From Shewanella glacialimarina (lineage in GTDB: Bacteria > Pseudomonadota > Gammaproteobacteria > Enterobacterales > Shewanellaceae), in assembly GCF_020511155.1 (NCBI RefSeq), contig NZ_CP041216.1:682001-746000 (forward strand): a stretch of DNA of 64,000 bases. The letters are read 5' to 3'. Positions 56,018 through 64,000 of the stretch are shown piece by piece. The position numbers and the translations under genes are program-made. The notes beneath the pieces were generated by a model, which was not told the origin of the DNA, made no database searches, and saw only the letters and a list, made by a program, of their open reading frames with translations. Every line of letters begins with the position of its first letter. Within the stretch, counting starts at the first letter, position 1.

Positions 56018-56698
56018 ATGGTTCTGAAGTTAACGAATGTCGTCAAACATGTTGTATTGAGCTGCACCTTAGCCGGTTTGTTTACGGTATCAGTATTTGC
56101 GCAAGAGATTAATGTGCTTGATCAAAACGGTAAAGGGCTCGAAAACATGGTGGTGTATTTATTACCCAAGCATTCTGTTAGCGCTGAAGGCGTTGATAAC
56201 AAAAAAAAAGCTGAAGTCCATCAAGTTGATAAACAGTTCTCACCTTATATTACCGTGGTGCAAAAAGGTAAAGATGTTGTGTTTGTGAATGAAGATGATA
56301 TCACTCACCACATATATTCTGCACTTGGGCCTAAACGATTTTCATTTAAACTACGCACGGAACAACAGCAACAAATTATCAATTTTGAACAAACCGGTCA
56401 TGTGTCAATGGGGTGTAATGTTCATGATTGGATGTCTGGGCACTTGTTGGTGGTAGATACTCCTTTCTATGGGATAACTGATAAGCAAGGTCGAGTGAGT
56501 TTTGACCACATTGCAGATGATGAATATCAAGTTATTGTTTGGCACCCACAACTTAACATGCCGAATAATCAAATATCTGAAACCAGGCAGTTAGTCGCCT
56601 CTCAAGCGCAAGTTGTGCCGATAAATGTTGTTGCTGATTTTGATGATATTCCAGAACAACGTAGTCTAGATGAATTTGAATTTTTAGAAGGATACTAA
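56018..56698 (+). CDS. Periplasmic cupredoxin, MauL-like
   Basis: A 226-aa protein: signal peptide (about residues 1-28, cleaved after VFA), then a plastocyanin-like domain with NEDDITHHIYS and MGCNVHDWMSGHL giving the His/Cys/His/Met copper set. The last 80 residues resemble a carboxypeptidase-regulatory-like domain (GRVSFDHIADDEYQVIVWHP). Followed by a GGDEF/EAL sensor 2 bases later, so it may be the input protein of a copper- or redox-linked signalling operon. Confidence 0.8.
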   Translation: MVLKLTNVVKHVVLSCTLAGLFTVSVFAQEINVLDQNGKGLENMVVYLLPKHSVSAEGVDNKKKAEVHQVDKQFSPYITVVQKGKDVVFVNEDDITHHIYSALGPKRFSFKLRTEQQQQIINFEQTGHVSMGCNVHDWMSGHLLVVDTPFYGITDKQGRVSFDHIADDEYQVIVWHPQLNMPNNQISETRQLVASQAQVVPINVVADFDDIPEQRSLDEFEFLEGY

Positions 56699-56700
56699 CA

Positions 56701-59052
56701 TTGCGTTTTTTAAACCGCCTTCAAACCCGAATTTTCGCCTTTTTTGTACTGTTACTGCTTGCTGTGCAGTTAATGTCTTTTTGGTTAACTTATCAGTCAA
56801 ACCAGCAGCTTGAAGATCAACATGTATCTAATCAATTAGCTGTTGCGGGGTTAGTATTTGAATCGCAGTTTAATAACCGAAATAACTATCTAGCGGCGTT
56901 TGCAGAAACGGCCGCGAAGGATTTTGGGCTTAAAGAAATCTTTATCGATGGAGACAACCGCAGTTTTCTGGTGGCATTAAATAATCATCGTAAACGTATC
57001 GACGCCTCGTTAGCCATTGCGGTGTCTGGCGAAGGTAAAGTGATTGGTCAGTTAGTGGCTAAAAAAAATGACCTAGGTAAAGAGCAAGTTGAATTAGGAT
57101 CTGAGCAAGGTAAGGATTTTAGATATCAACTCGATTCAGAATTTCAGCAACTGAGCCCATTTTATCTACTAGATGGTAAGCTATATCAAATCAAGTTTTC
57201 TGTGCTGACTAGTGGTGGTAGTAGCGTTATTGGTTGGGTCGGTTTTGGCTTTATTATCGATGATGTATTGGCGAATTCATTACGCCAACTTACCGGATTA
57301 GACAGCGGCTTTATGCTGAATGCTGACAGTAAAATGAAAGACATTGGTCATTCTGGTTCGGCATTAACATTGACAGAACAATCGGTATTAGCGCAATTTA
57401 TTGAAAAAGATCAACGTAACAGCGATTACATATTGTGGCAGCAGTCTTTAGGCGATGTGCAAGGTGCTTCATTGCACGCTTATATGTATAAATCGCGTTC
57501 CGATCTACTCGCGGCTTTGCAATCGCAATGGTTACAACAAATTGGCTTATTGCTACTCATGGTGCCATTTTCACTTTTATTGGCATTTGTTATTTCGGGC
57601 AGTATTACTCGCCCCATTAAGCAGCTGATTGAACAAGCCAAGTTTATTGCGAAAGGGAATTATGACTCACAGGTGACGGTAGATTCCAGTGTAGAACTGA
57701 CTCAACTTGCTAGTGAGTTTACCGTGATGCAGCAAGCAATTTTAAAGCGTGAAGGGGAAATTGCCCATCAAGCGTTTCATGATCCACTGACTAATTTACC
57801 CAATTTAAATGAACTAAAACGGGTCAGTGCCACCTGGTTTATGAGCCACTCTACCATGGCAATTTGCTTAATTAATATTAGGCGTTTAACTGATGTGAAT
57901 GTCACGTTAGGCCATGCAGTGGGTGATGATGTTATTAAAGAAGTGGCTAGGCGATTGTGTGTAATGAGTCCAAAAGCACTAGTGTGCAGGCTATCAGGCG
58001 ATGAGTTTGTATTGGCTTTTGAGTCATGTGAGCAACATTCATTTGAGATGTTTTTAAATCAACTTCAACAACAAATTGGTCAACCGTATCAATTCCAAGA
58101 TGTGATATTGAGCCTACAATTTACTGCGGGGGTGAGCTTTTATAAGCAAGATGCCAGCTTAGTCACATTATTACGTCATGCCGATACTGCACTGCAATAT
58201 GCGAAAAAGAACAAGCTTGATTATCAAATTTATGATGCCAATATTGATAAGAACACCCTCGAACGATTTCAGCTTATTAATGAGTTAAAGTTAGCCATTG
58301 AGCAAAATGAACTGGTGCTTTTTTATCAACCAAAGTTACATTTAGCCAGTCAAAAAGTGACTCATGTAGAAGCGCTTGTGCGTTGGATGCATCCCCAAAA
58401 AGGACTTATCCCACCGGATACGTTTATTCCTATTGCTGAAAAAACCATGCAAATGAATTCACTCACTCGCTGGGTTATAAATGAAGCGATTGCGCAATAT
58501 TTGCGTTGGCAGCAAATGGACATTGAAATATGTATAGCAGTGAATATTTCAGCTGAAAATTTAAAAGACGAGCAGTTTTGTCATTGGGTGATTAATGTAT
58601 TGGCAAAAAATAATGTGCCCGTATCAGCTATGACGCTAGAAATAACCGAAGATGCGGTAGTGTCAGACCCTGAACAAGCGGTGAAACAGTTGAATATGCT
58701 GCGTGAAAATGGCTTAAAGTTATCTATTGATGATTATGGCACCGGTTACTCGTCTTTAGCGCAATTAAAGCAGTTGCCTGTGGATGAGCTTAAAATAGAT
58801 AAATCATTTGTGTTAAAACTCATGCAAGATGAATCAGATCAAATTATTGTGCGCTCGACACTGCAATTGGCACATAGTTTAGGTTTAACTGTCGTTGCCG
58901 AAGGAATAGAAGACAAACTGACACTCGATTGGCTGACTGAGCTAAAATGTGAAATGGGCCAAGGTTTTTATCTTTCTCGGCCTTTACCAGCAGAACAATT
59001 TAATCAATGGCTTATGGCGTCACCGTATCAAAAGGAGACATCCGATCATTAA
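56701..59052 (+). CDS. GGDEF/EAL cyclic-di-GMP protein with sensor and HAMP domains
   Basis: A 783-aa protein: N-terminal helix, periplasmic sensor (about 30-275), second helix, HAMP (SITRPIKQLIEQAKFIAKGNYD), GGDEF domain with degenerate LSGDEF (about 429) and EAL domain with HVEALVRW (about 555), DDYGTGYSSL and LKIDKSFV. The EAL residues are kept and the GGDEF is not, so it should be a phosphodiesterase. TTG start at 56701 follows the cupredoxin stop by 2 bases. Confidence 0.88.
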   Translation: MRFLNRLQTRIFAFFVLLLLAVQLMSFWLTYQSNQQLEDQHVSNQLAVAGLVFESQFNNRNNYLAAFAETAAKDFGLKEIFIDGDNRSFLVALNNHRKRIDASLAIAVSGEGKVIGQLVAKKNDLGKEQVELGSEQGKDFRYQLDSEFQQLSPFYLLDGKLYQIKFSVLTSGGSSVIGWVGFGFIIDDVLANSLRQLTGLDSGFMLNADSKMKDIGHSGSALTLTEQSVLAQFIEKDQRNSDYILWQQSLGDVQGASLHAYMYKSRSDLLAALQSQWLQQIGLLLLMVPFSLLLAFVISGSITRPIKQLIEQAKFIAKGNYDSQVTVDSSVELTQLASEFTVMQQAILKREGEIAHQAFHDPLTNLPNLNELKRVSATWFMSHSTMAICLINIRRLTDVNVTLGHAVGDDVIKEVARRLCVMSPKALVCRLSGDEFVLAFESCEQHSFEMFLNQLQQQIGQPYQFQDVILSLQFTAGVSFYKQDASLVTLLRHADTALQYAKKNKLDYQIYDANIDKNTLERFQLINELKLAIEQNELVLFYQPKLHLASQKVTHVEALVRWMHPQKGLIPPDTFIPIAEKTMQMNSLTRWVINEAIAQYLRWQQMDIEICIAVNISAENLKDEQFCHWVINVLAKNNVPVSAMTLEITEDAVVSDPEQAVKQLNMLRENGLKLSIDDYGTGYSSLAQLKQLPVDELKIDKSFVLKLMQDESDQIIVRSTLQLAHSLGLTVVAEGIEDKLTLDWLTELKCEMGQGFYLSRPLPAEQFNQWLMASPYQKETSDH

Positions 59053-59071
59053 CAGATTCTTAGCCACCATC

Positions 59072-60292
59072 ATGCTTTGCCTTTTATTACCCATAGCCGG
59101 CAAGGCAAACGAGATAGAACATGACATATCTGGCATTGTTGATGTGCGCTTAAGCTATGGCGACACAATCCAGTCTTATGTTGATGGTGGCCTGGGTAAG
59201 TTTCGGTTTAGTCCAAATGAAACTCTATCATTAGGCCAGCTAGGCGGTAGCCTTAACAGCCAATGGAGTGAAAATTGGTCGAGTCATATTGTTGTAAATG
59301 CATATGCAGACGGGCTGGAAAATAATATTGGCTTTACCGAGTCTAGATTGCAGTATCGTGATATTCCGAATGAACATGGGATTAGATTGAGCGCCGCATT
59401 TGGCTTAATATATCCACAAATTTCAATGGAAAATATTGCCACAGCATGGTCATCACCCTATACCTTAAGTTATTCAACCATGAACAGTTGGATAGGCGAA
59501 GAAGTCAGGCATTTAGGTGCAAGCTTTACCGTTGAAACATTAGGGAAGTATCGACAATCAAAGCATGATTTTTCACTGACCAGTGAGTTAATTAGTTCAA
59601 ATGACACAACAGGTGCCATGCTTGCGTGGCATGGTTGGACTCAAAGCTCTAGGCAATCACTTCATCAGCAACGTTTACCTATTACCGCTATTCCTGCTAT
59701 GGCCGAAGGGGGCAAACTCGCGGCACAAGCACCAGAATCTAATCCCTTTATCGAACTGGATAACCAAGTCGGCGGCCATGTAGTCGCTAAATGGACATGG
59801 CTTGAACAGGGTCAAGCTCAGGTGGGGTATTACGATAATAATGCCAATACCCTTATTGTCAAAAAAGGTCAGTATGTTTGGCATACTCGTTTTAGTCACA
59901 TAGGTACTAAATGGCGTTTACCCTATAATATTGATTTTATAAGTCAATTTATGACAGGTAGCACCTTGATGACATCAACACTTGGTGAGCCAGTTGTCGA
60001 TAATGATTTTGCATCATTTTATAGTTTATTCAGTAAAAAGTGGCAAAGGCACCGATTAACTGCACGGTTTGAAGACTTCAGTGTTACCGACAAAGATAGC
60101 ACCCCTTATGATGATAATAACGAACAAGGGCATAGCATTACGCTAGGGTATCAATATCAAATCGAGCGGCCCTGGTTTTTGCATCTTGAGTATAATTATC
60201 TGGATACAACCCGATCAGCACGTGTTTATTTAGGTGAGTCAGTAGACTTGCAGGAACAACAGGTTCAGCTGGCAACGCGGTATTTTTTTTGA
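59072..60292 (+). CDS. Outer membrane barrel-like protein
   Basis: A 406-aa protein with alternating strands and a C-terminal aromatic (RYFF), as in barrels. The ATG at 59072 gives only a short hydrophobic start. An ATT at 59048, which overlaps the previous stop and lies ten bases after GGAG, would give a complete signal peptide (INRFLATIMLCLLLPIAGKA), so initiation at ATT is possible. Third gene of the cupredoxin/GGDEF-EAL operon. Confidence 0.7.
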   Translation: MLCLLLPIAGKANEIEHDISGIVDVRLSYGDTIQSYVDGGLGKFRFSPNETLSLGQLGGSLNSQWSENWSSHIVVNAYADGLENNIGFTESRLQYRDIPNEHGIRLSAAFGLIYPQISMENIATAWSSPYTLSYSTMNSWIGEEVRHLGASFTVETLGKYRQSKHDFSLTSELISSNDTTGAMLAWHGWTQSSRQSLHQQRLPITAIPAMAEGGKLAAQAPESNPFIELDNQVGGHVVAKWTWLEQGQAQVGYYDNNANTLIVKKGQYVWHTRFSHIGTKWRLPYNIDFISQFMTGSTLMTSTLGEPVVDNDFASFYSLFSKKWQRHRLTARFEDFSVTDKDSTPYDDNNEQGHSITLGYQYQIERPWFLHLEYNYLDTTRSARVYLGESVDLQEQQVQLATRYFF

Positions 60293-60439
60293 GGTATTTA
60301 AAAATATACTTGATTGAGTTTTTATTAATTATTTAATTGAGAGTAAAGGTTTTTATATCGCATACTCGAGATACATAATTTTATACGTAGTAACTGACAC
60401 AGTTGCTATCAGAATTTAGGAATTAAAGGATTAATATAA

Positions 60440-61027
60440 ATGGAATTTGCAAGAAACACTCTCATGGTGGCTGCACTCGCCACAATCAGTTTTGCATCAT
60501 CGGCAGGAAACCAAGCGGCTATTAAATCGTTTGATGCTAAAACGTTACCGATAACAGAACGCAGCCAAGTAATAACCAATAAACAGTTAGCACTAATGGA
60601 AGAGTTTAATGAACTGGCGCAAGCGCGCACTAGTGCTGTAGGTGTGTTTAAAAGCGGTAAAGTACAGCAGTTGCAGCAGCTCGGTGAGCAGACTCTGGTC
60701 GAGGCCAATAAGTTTGTTGAAGAGTATCAGGTTTTTTTAAGCCAACTGCCAGAAACATCTACCTGTTACGCGCCTGAAAATGTTAACGAATACCAACGTA
60801 TGATTGCTGAGCTTACCGAGGCCAATTCAGCATTAAGTCAAACCGCTTTATCGGTAGGTGATGATGAGGTGGGCGCGACTATGGCGCTGCTAAACATACA
60901 AATGCATGCAGGAAGGGTTAGTGCATTAGTACAAATGTTTCAGTTAGTAAAAGTGTGCTACATGACAGATGCTATGGGGCTAACTAAAGCGGATGTAGAA
61001 CGCCAAAGGGCTGAGCAAAATAATTAG
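60440..61027 (+). CDS. Secreted helical protein of unknown function
   Basis: A 195-aa protein with a signal peptide (residues 1-22, cleaved after SSA) and a helical mature part with two Cys (STCYAPEN, KVCYMTDA). No family recognised. It stands alone behind a 147-bp spacer. Confidence 0.65.
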   Translation: MEFARNTLMVAALATISFASSAGNQAAIKSFDAKTLPITERSQVITNKQLALMEEFNELAQARTSAVGVFKSGKVQQLQQLGEQTLVEANKFVEEYQVFLSQLPETSTCYAPENVNEYQRMIAELTEANSALSQTALSVGDDEVGATMALLNIQMHAGRVSALVQMFQLVKVCYMTDAMGLTKADVERQRAEQNN

Positions 61028-61188
61028 TCTATTTCAATATCAAGTCATTAAGCGATGATAAAAGCCCAATAAATAAACATATATTTATGTCTATTTATTG
61101 GGACTGCTTAAGTCGGTTTAGTTTATGGATGTTAGATTTAGATGTTAGCCGTAAGAGTGTGAATTCAGCTTATTATCCCGCACTGAGG

Positions 61189-62631
61189 TTATTTGACATC
61201 TGAACGTAAGACGAGTTCAACTCGACGATTTTTATGTCTTCCGGCTTCATTTAGGTTATTTGCAACTGGGGCATATTCTCCAATACCTTTGGCTTCTAGC
61301 TGTGATACAGGGATAGAAAATTGTTGCTGCAAAATGCTTTTAACCGCCGCGGCGCGTTTTTCTGATAAAGTGTAATTGTATGCCTGGCTGCCTTGGTCAT
61401 CTGTATGACCAATAACATAGAACTGTTGTTTTGGATGACTTTGTAGATATTGGGCAACCACTTTAATCACATCTATGGTTTCAGCTTCTAGTTCATCACT
61501 ATCAAATTTGAAGATAAGTCCTTCTAGCGCCACATGACCGGTTTCTGCAAGCTTATTGGTTAACCCTTCCAAATCAATTGCGACCCTTTTGTCGTTAAGG
61601 TCTGTTTGTTCAATAATGCGGATTTCAGCTGATAAACCGTTGTTATATCCAATCACAAACGTCATGACCTGAACATTACCCTGGGGTCTTTGCAATTGAT
61701 ATAAACGGTAGAGCTGGCTGTCATCCATGCCATTTGATTTTAATAATTTCATATGGTGATAAAGCTGGCTTGTTTTACCACATACTTTAGATAAGCAACT
61801 AAATTGCTCTATAAAGCCGAGTTGTTTTAATGCATTTTGATAGTTTGCATCAACCTCAAATTCAGAATAACCACGTGGTAGGGTGTAACCAATGTCGGTG
61901 ATTCTACCTTGGTAGGTTTTAACTTGATGTTGATTCTTTAGAATGCCTGTCACCAGCGATGTTTCACCAAATTCCACCTGTTGATATTCATCAATATATG
62001 CACCAGGAATACGGGTTAGCATAGGATGGTCTTTAGTATTTTTTTGGTCTTTATGGCTTAAGTCGGCAAACGTTTTCTGAATAATATCCGTGCCTAGGTA
62101 AGCTTGATTAATGTTAAGTAGGTCTAAAGGCTCTTCAATCACTTCAATAATGTCTAATTGAACGTGAGCCGCGCGCTTCCAGTTCATGGCATACACAGAA
62201 ACATAAAGCTGTTTTTGAGCCAATTGTATCTTAGCGGTTATCAATGACGGTTCATCTTTTGGAGTGGTATCTAACGGCGAAATGAATCGTGCCAAATCAT
62301 CCTGATCAAAACAGCTAGGTGTATGACATTCAAAAATAACTTGCCCATTGAGTGCGTTAATTTGTTGTTTATAGTTATTAATGAGGTTTTCTGGTGACAA
62401 TGAAACGGGTAATTGATAATTAATTCTGCTCAGTTGCCCCTGTACCACTTTGCTATCAATGTTAGCCTTGCTAATTTGGGTGATAATGTCATAGGCGATG
62501 AAGTTTCTGGTTTCCGTTTTAGTTTTGCTCACTTCTTTGGGGGGACTAAATAAGGTGTCATTTTGTGTCGCTGCCGCGATTGATGGTGAAATAGCGATTA
62601 ATGCAAATATGAATAGTAACTTTATAGACAT
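61189..62631 (-). CDS. OmpA-family protein with DUF4892-like repeats
   Basis: A 480-aa protein: signal peptide, two DUF4892-like segments (about 45-125 and 205-340; each ends in Cys pairs such as VIFECHTPSCF and EQFSCLSKVCG), and an OmpA domain (about 365-475) with FVIGHTDDQGSQAYNYTLSEKRA and ESRRVELV-type end. It should bind peptidoglycan. The double DUF4892-like layout is unusual. Confidence 0.8.
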   Translation of the reverse strand: MSIKLLFIFALIAISPSIAAATQNDTLFSPPKEVSKTKTETRNFIAYDIITQISKANIDSKVVQGQLSRINYQLPVSLSPENLINNYKQQINALNGQVIFECHTPSCFDQDDLARFISPLDTTPKDEPSLITAKIQLAQKQLYVSVYAMNWKRAAHVQLDIIEVIEEPLDLLNINQAYLGTDIIQKTFADLSHKDQKNTKDHPMLTRIPGAYIDEYQQVEFGETSLVTGILKNQHQVKTYQGRITDIGYTLPRGYSEFEVDANYQNALKQLGFIEQFSCLSKVCGKTSQLYHHMKLLKSNGMDDSQLYRLYQLQRPQGNVQVMTFVIGYNNGLSAEIRIIEQTDLNDKRVAIDLEGLTNKLAETGHVALEGLIFKFDSDELEAETIDVIKVVAQYLQSHPKQQFYVIGHTDDQGSQAYNYTLSEKRAAAVKSILQQQFSIPVSQLEAKGIGEYAPVANNLNEAGRHKNRRVELVLRSDVK

Positions 62632-62708
62632 TTTGTCCCCTGTAGACGATTAAAGTGAGAGATAATTGTCGGGTTAGATAAAAATATGTAGTTCAAGTTT
62701 TTATATCT

Positions 62709-63338
62709 TTATCCAGCCAATGCAAATAATTGACCACGACTTTTAATTTTGGTTTTTTTATATATATTCTGCACATGCATTTTGACCGTGTTTATCGAAA
62801 TGCCTAGCCTGTGAGCGATTTCTTCATTTGAATGTCCATCCCAAATAAACCCTAGTATTTGTTGCTCTTTTTTGGTTGTCAGCGCCAAAATTTTGGTGCG
62901 ATTAGTGAACGAAGGTAAGCGCTTTTTTTGTAATACATAACGTGAAATAGCTTTATGGCTAAAACTTATCTCTTTCGCTTGTACTTGTTTAATAGAATTT
63001 ATTTTATCTACAACAGAATCATCAGCTTGCATGTTGCAATGAAATCCCGATGAGATAAAGGTGACTTCCAGTTCTGTCGTTAATTTAGGGCAGATTGCGA
63101 TATGTAGGTGTGTATTGAGTAAGTCGCTGTCTATTTGTTGAAGTGATGTTAATGGGGACTCGAAATAATGCACGATTATATGCATATCTTTAGGGTTAGG
63201 CTCAAGGGTGTTTAATGTATTTTTAACATCATCTGAGTGAGACTGAATTAAATTTAATGCCAGTAAATTTGAAATATGAAAAAATTGATTGGTTTGCTGT
63301 AGCGGTAAATCAATTGTAATAATATTCTGTAAAGACAT
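62709..63338 (-). CDS. LuxR-type transcription regulator
   Basis: A 209-aa protein. The C-terminal HTH (LTTKKEQQILGFIWDGHSNEEIAHRLGISINTVKMHVQ region) is clear; the N-terminal 130 residues look receiver-like in fold but lack a clear phospho-Asp. CsgD-like layout. It may regulate the OmpA-type gene next to it or a surface property. Confidence 0.75.
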   Translation of the reverse strand: MSLQNIITIDLPLQQTNQFFHISNLLALNLIQSHSDDVKNTLNTLEPNPKDMHIIVHYFESPLTSLQQIDSDLLNTHLHIAICPKLTTELEVTFISSGFHCNMQADDSVVDKINSIKQVQAKEISFSHKAISRYVLQKKRLPSFTNRTKILALTTKKEQQILGFIWDGHSNEEIAHRLGISINTVKMHVQNIYKKTKIKSRGQLFALAG

Positions 63339-64000
63339 TGAACAATCCTTGTAAAAATATAATTTGCAGTCATTGCAAAAGAAATCTTTTGTAAGGGTAA
63401 CATATTTTTAAGCGAGTTAAATAGTGTTTTAAACCCAAAAATTATTGAGTTTTTGCTTTGAATATTCAAGTCGATGTAAATAAAAATGACAGAGCCACCG
63501 CATGAGTACTCAATTTTAACCTTAACCTTAACCTTAACCTTAACCTTAACCTTAAAGCCAGCCTTTAACAATTCCTCAAGCATAGGTGTATTATCATGGC
63601 TTATTTTTGTTTTCCAATAATGCTTGCCCTGGCGGGCTCGGCTGGTATTTAGTTGGTCAGGAAGTGAATTATAAGGTGAAGTAAGACTATGCAGTTGGGC
63701 GTATAAAATAACCCCATTTTTTGCGGTTTATTGTTATGAATTGGGGTCAGTTTTTGCTAATCATTGAGCAGCGAATTGTTGTATATCTGGCACCTTCATG
63801 TTGCGGGGTGGTTGCGTTTTTGTTGGCGATCTTGGTTTGAATGAGTGAATTGGTTAAATATCCGCTCAAAAGTAGTCGAATTAAGCAACATGATATATTA
63901 TCGCAAGGTTGTATCGGTGTTGTATACATACCTTCCTTTATCGGCATATATTTTTCATATGTTCGTCGTATAAAATCACCACCATAATATGATTTTATTA
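63339..64000. other. Gene-free end region with repeats
   Basis: 662 bp with no convincing gene. It holds the TTAACC repeat and a TTGGGGTCAG motif at 63740. A frame through 63747-63947 on the minus strand lacks any recognised family. Confidence 0.55.
63516..63555. repeat. TTAACC hexamer tandem repeat
   Basis: Six full TTAACC units plus TTAA in a row, about 180 bp before the LuxR-type gene. Read as protein on the minus strand it gives alternating Lys-Val. Confidence 0.9.

Noticed and set aside
63254..63583. Minus-strand frame containing Lys-Val repeats
   Set aside because: It is the reading of the hexamer tract and overlaps the LuxR-type gene; no start or domain supports it.
63747..63947. Minus-strand frame of 66 codons
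   Set aside because: No family, no clear ribosome site, AT-rich end region.

Overview
The window looks like a piece of a gammaproteobacterial chromosome, most likely Shewanella. The chromosomal part (dusA, a PspC-type gene, a PCuAC copper chaperone, a DUF2333 protein, a TIGR04219-type outer membrane protein, pyrC, an RstAB-like two-component system, and a GGDEF/EAL protein beside a MauL-like cupredoxin) is moderately AT-rich and fits that genus. This is judged by reading the sequence; no search was run.

Positions 1 to about 42,300 are one lambda-type siphophage prophage whose left end lies outside the window. Its right end is in the 5' part of dusA, next to a divergent tyrosine integrase (41065-42120). 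From left to right: a cargo block with a HEPN-like/zinc-ribbon protein and a Gabija-type pair (2-4175); a leftward early operon (4558-8802) with a C5 DNA methyltransferase, a PapB-like regulator and a PrtN-like activator; a switch region with an S24 repressor, a Cro-like gene and two sets of 17-bp operators (8837-10955); rightward early genes with O-like and P-like replication proteins, an origin with iterons inside the O-like gene, a second tyrosine recombinase and a possible Q-like protein (10993-15896); a small cassette fusing an EF-Tu-like P-loop to a Lar-like zinc ribbon between 27-bp direct repeats; an oligoribonuclease-like gene; lysis genes (SAR endolysin, Rz/Rz1, holin); packaging and head genes (Nu1/GpA terminase, gpW, portal, a protease-capsid fusion); and tail genes to 39166.

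Between the tail genes and the integrase is a leftward three-gene toxin-antitoxin-chaperone unit (39492-40753): an ART-like toxin, a small antitoxin candidate and a SecB-like chaperone, the layout of CmdTAC-type phage defence. In the circular phage genome this unit and the Gabija block would sit on the two sides of attP, so the prophage carries a defence island at its attachment site. This is the most interesting feature of the window.

After dusA the chromosome holds a sigma-54-type promoter driving a small envelope operon with a PspC-like gene, an enoyl-CoA hydratase, a copper chaperone/DUF2333/OMP cluster, pyrC, a lipoprotein with an OmpR-type phased repeat upstream, a two-component system, a repeat-rich region with decayed genes (52304-56017), a cupredoxin-GGDEF/EAL-outer membrane operon, an OmpA-type protein and a LuxR-type regulator. 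No rRNA, tRNA or CRISPR array was seen.
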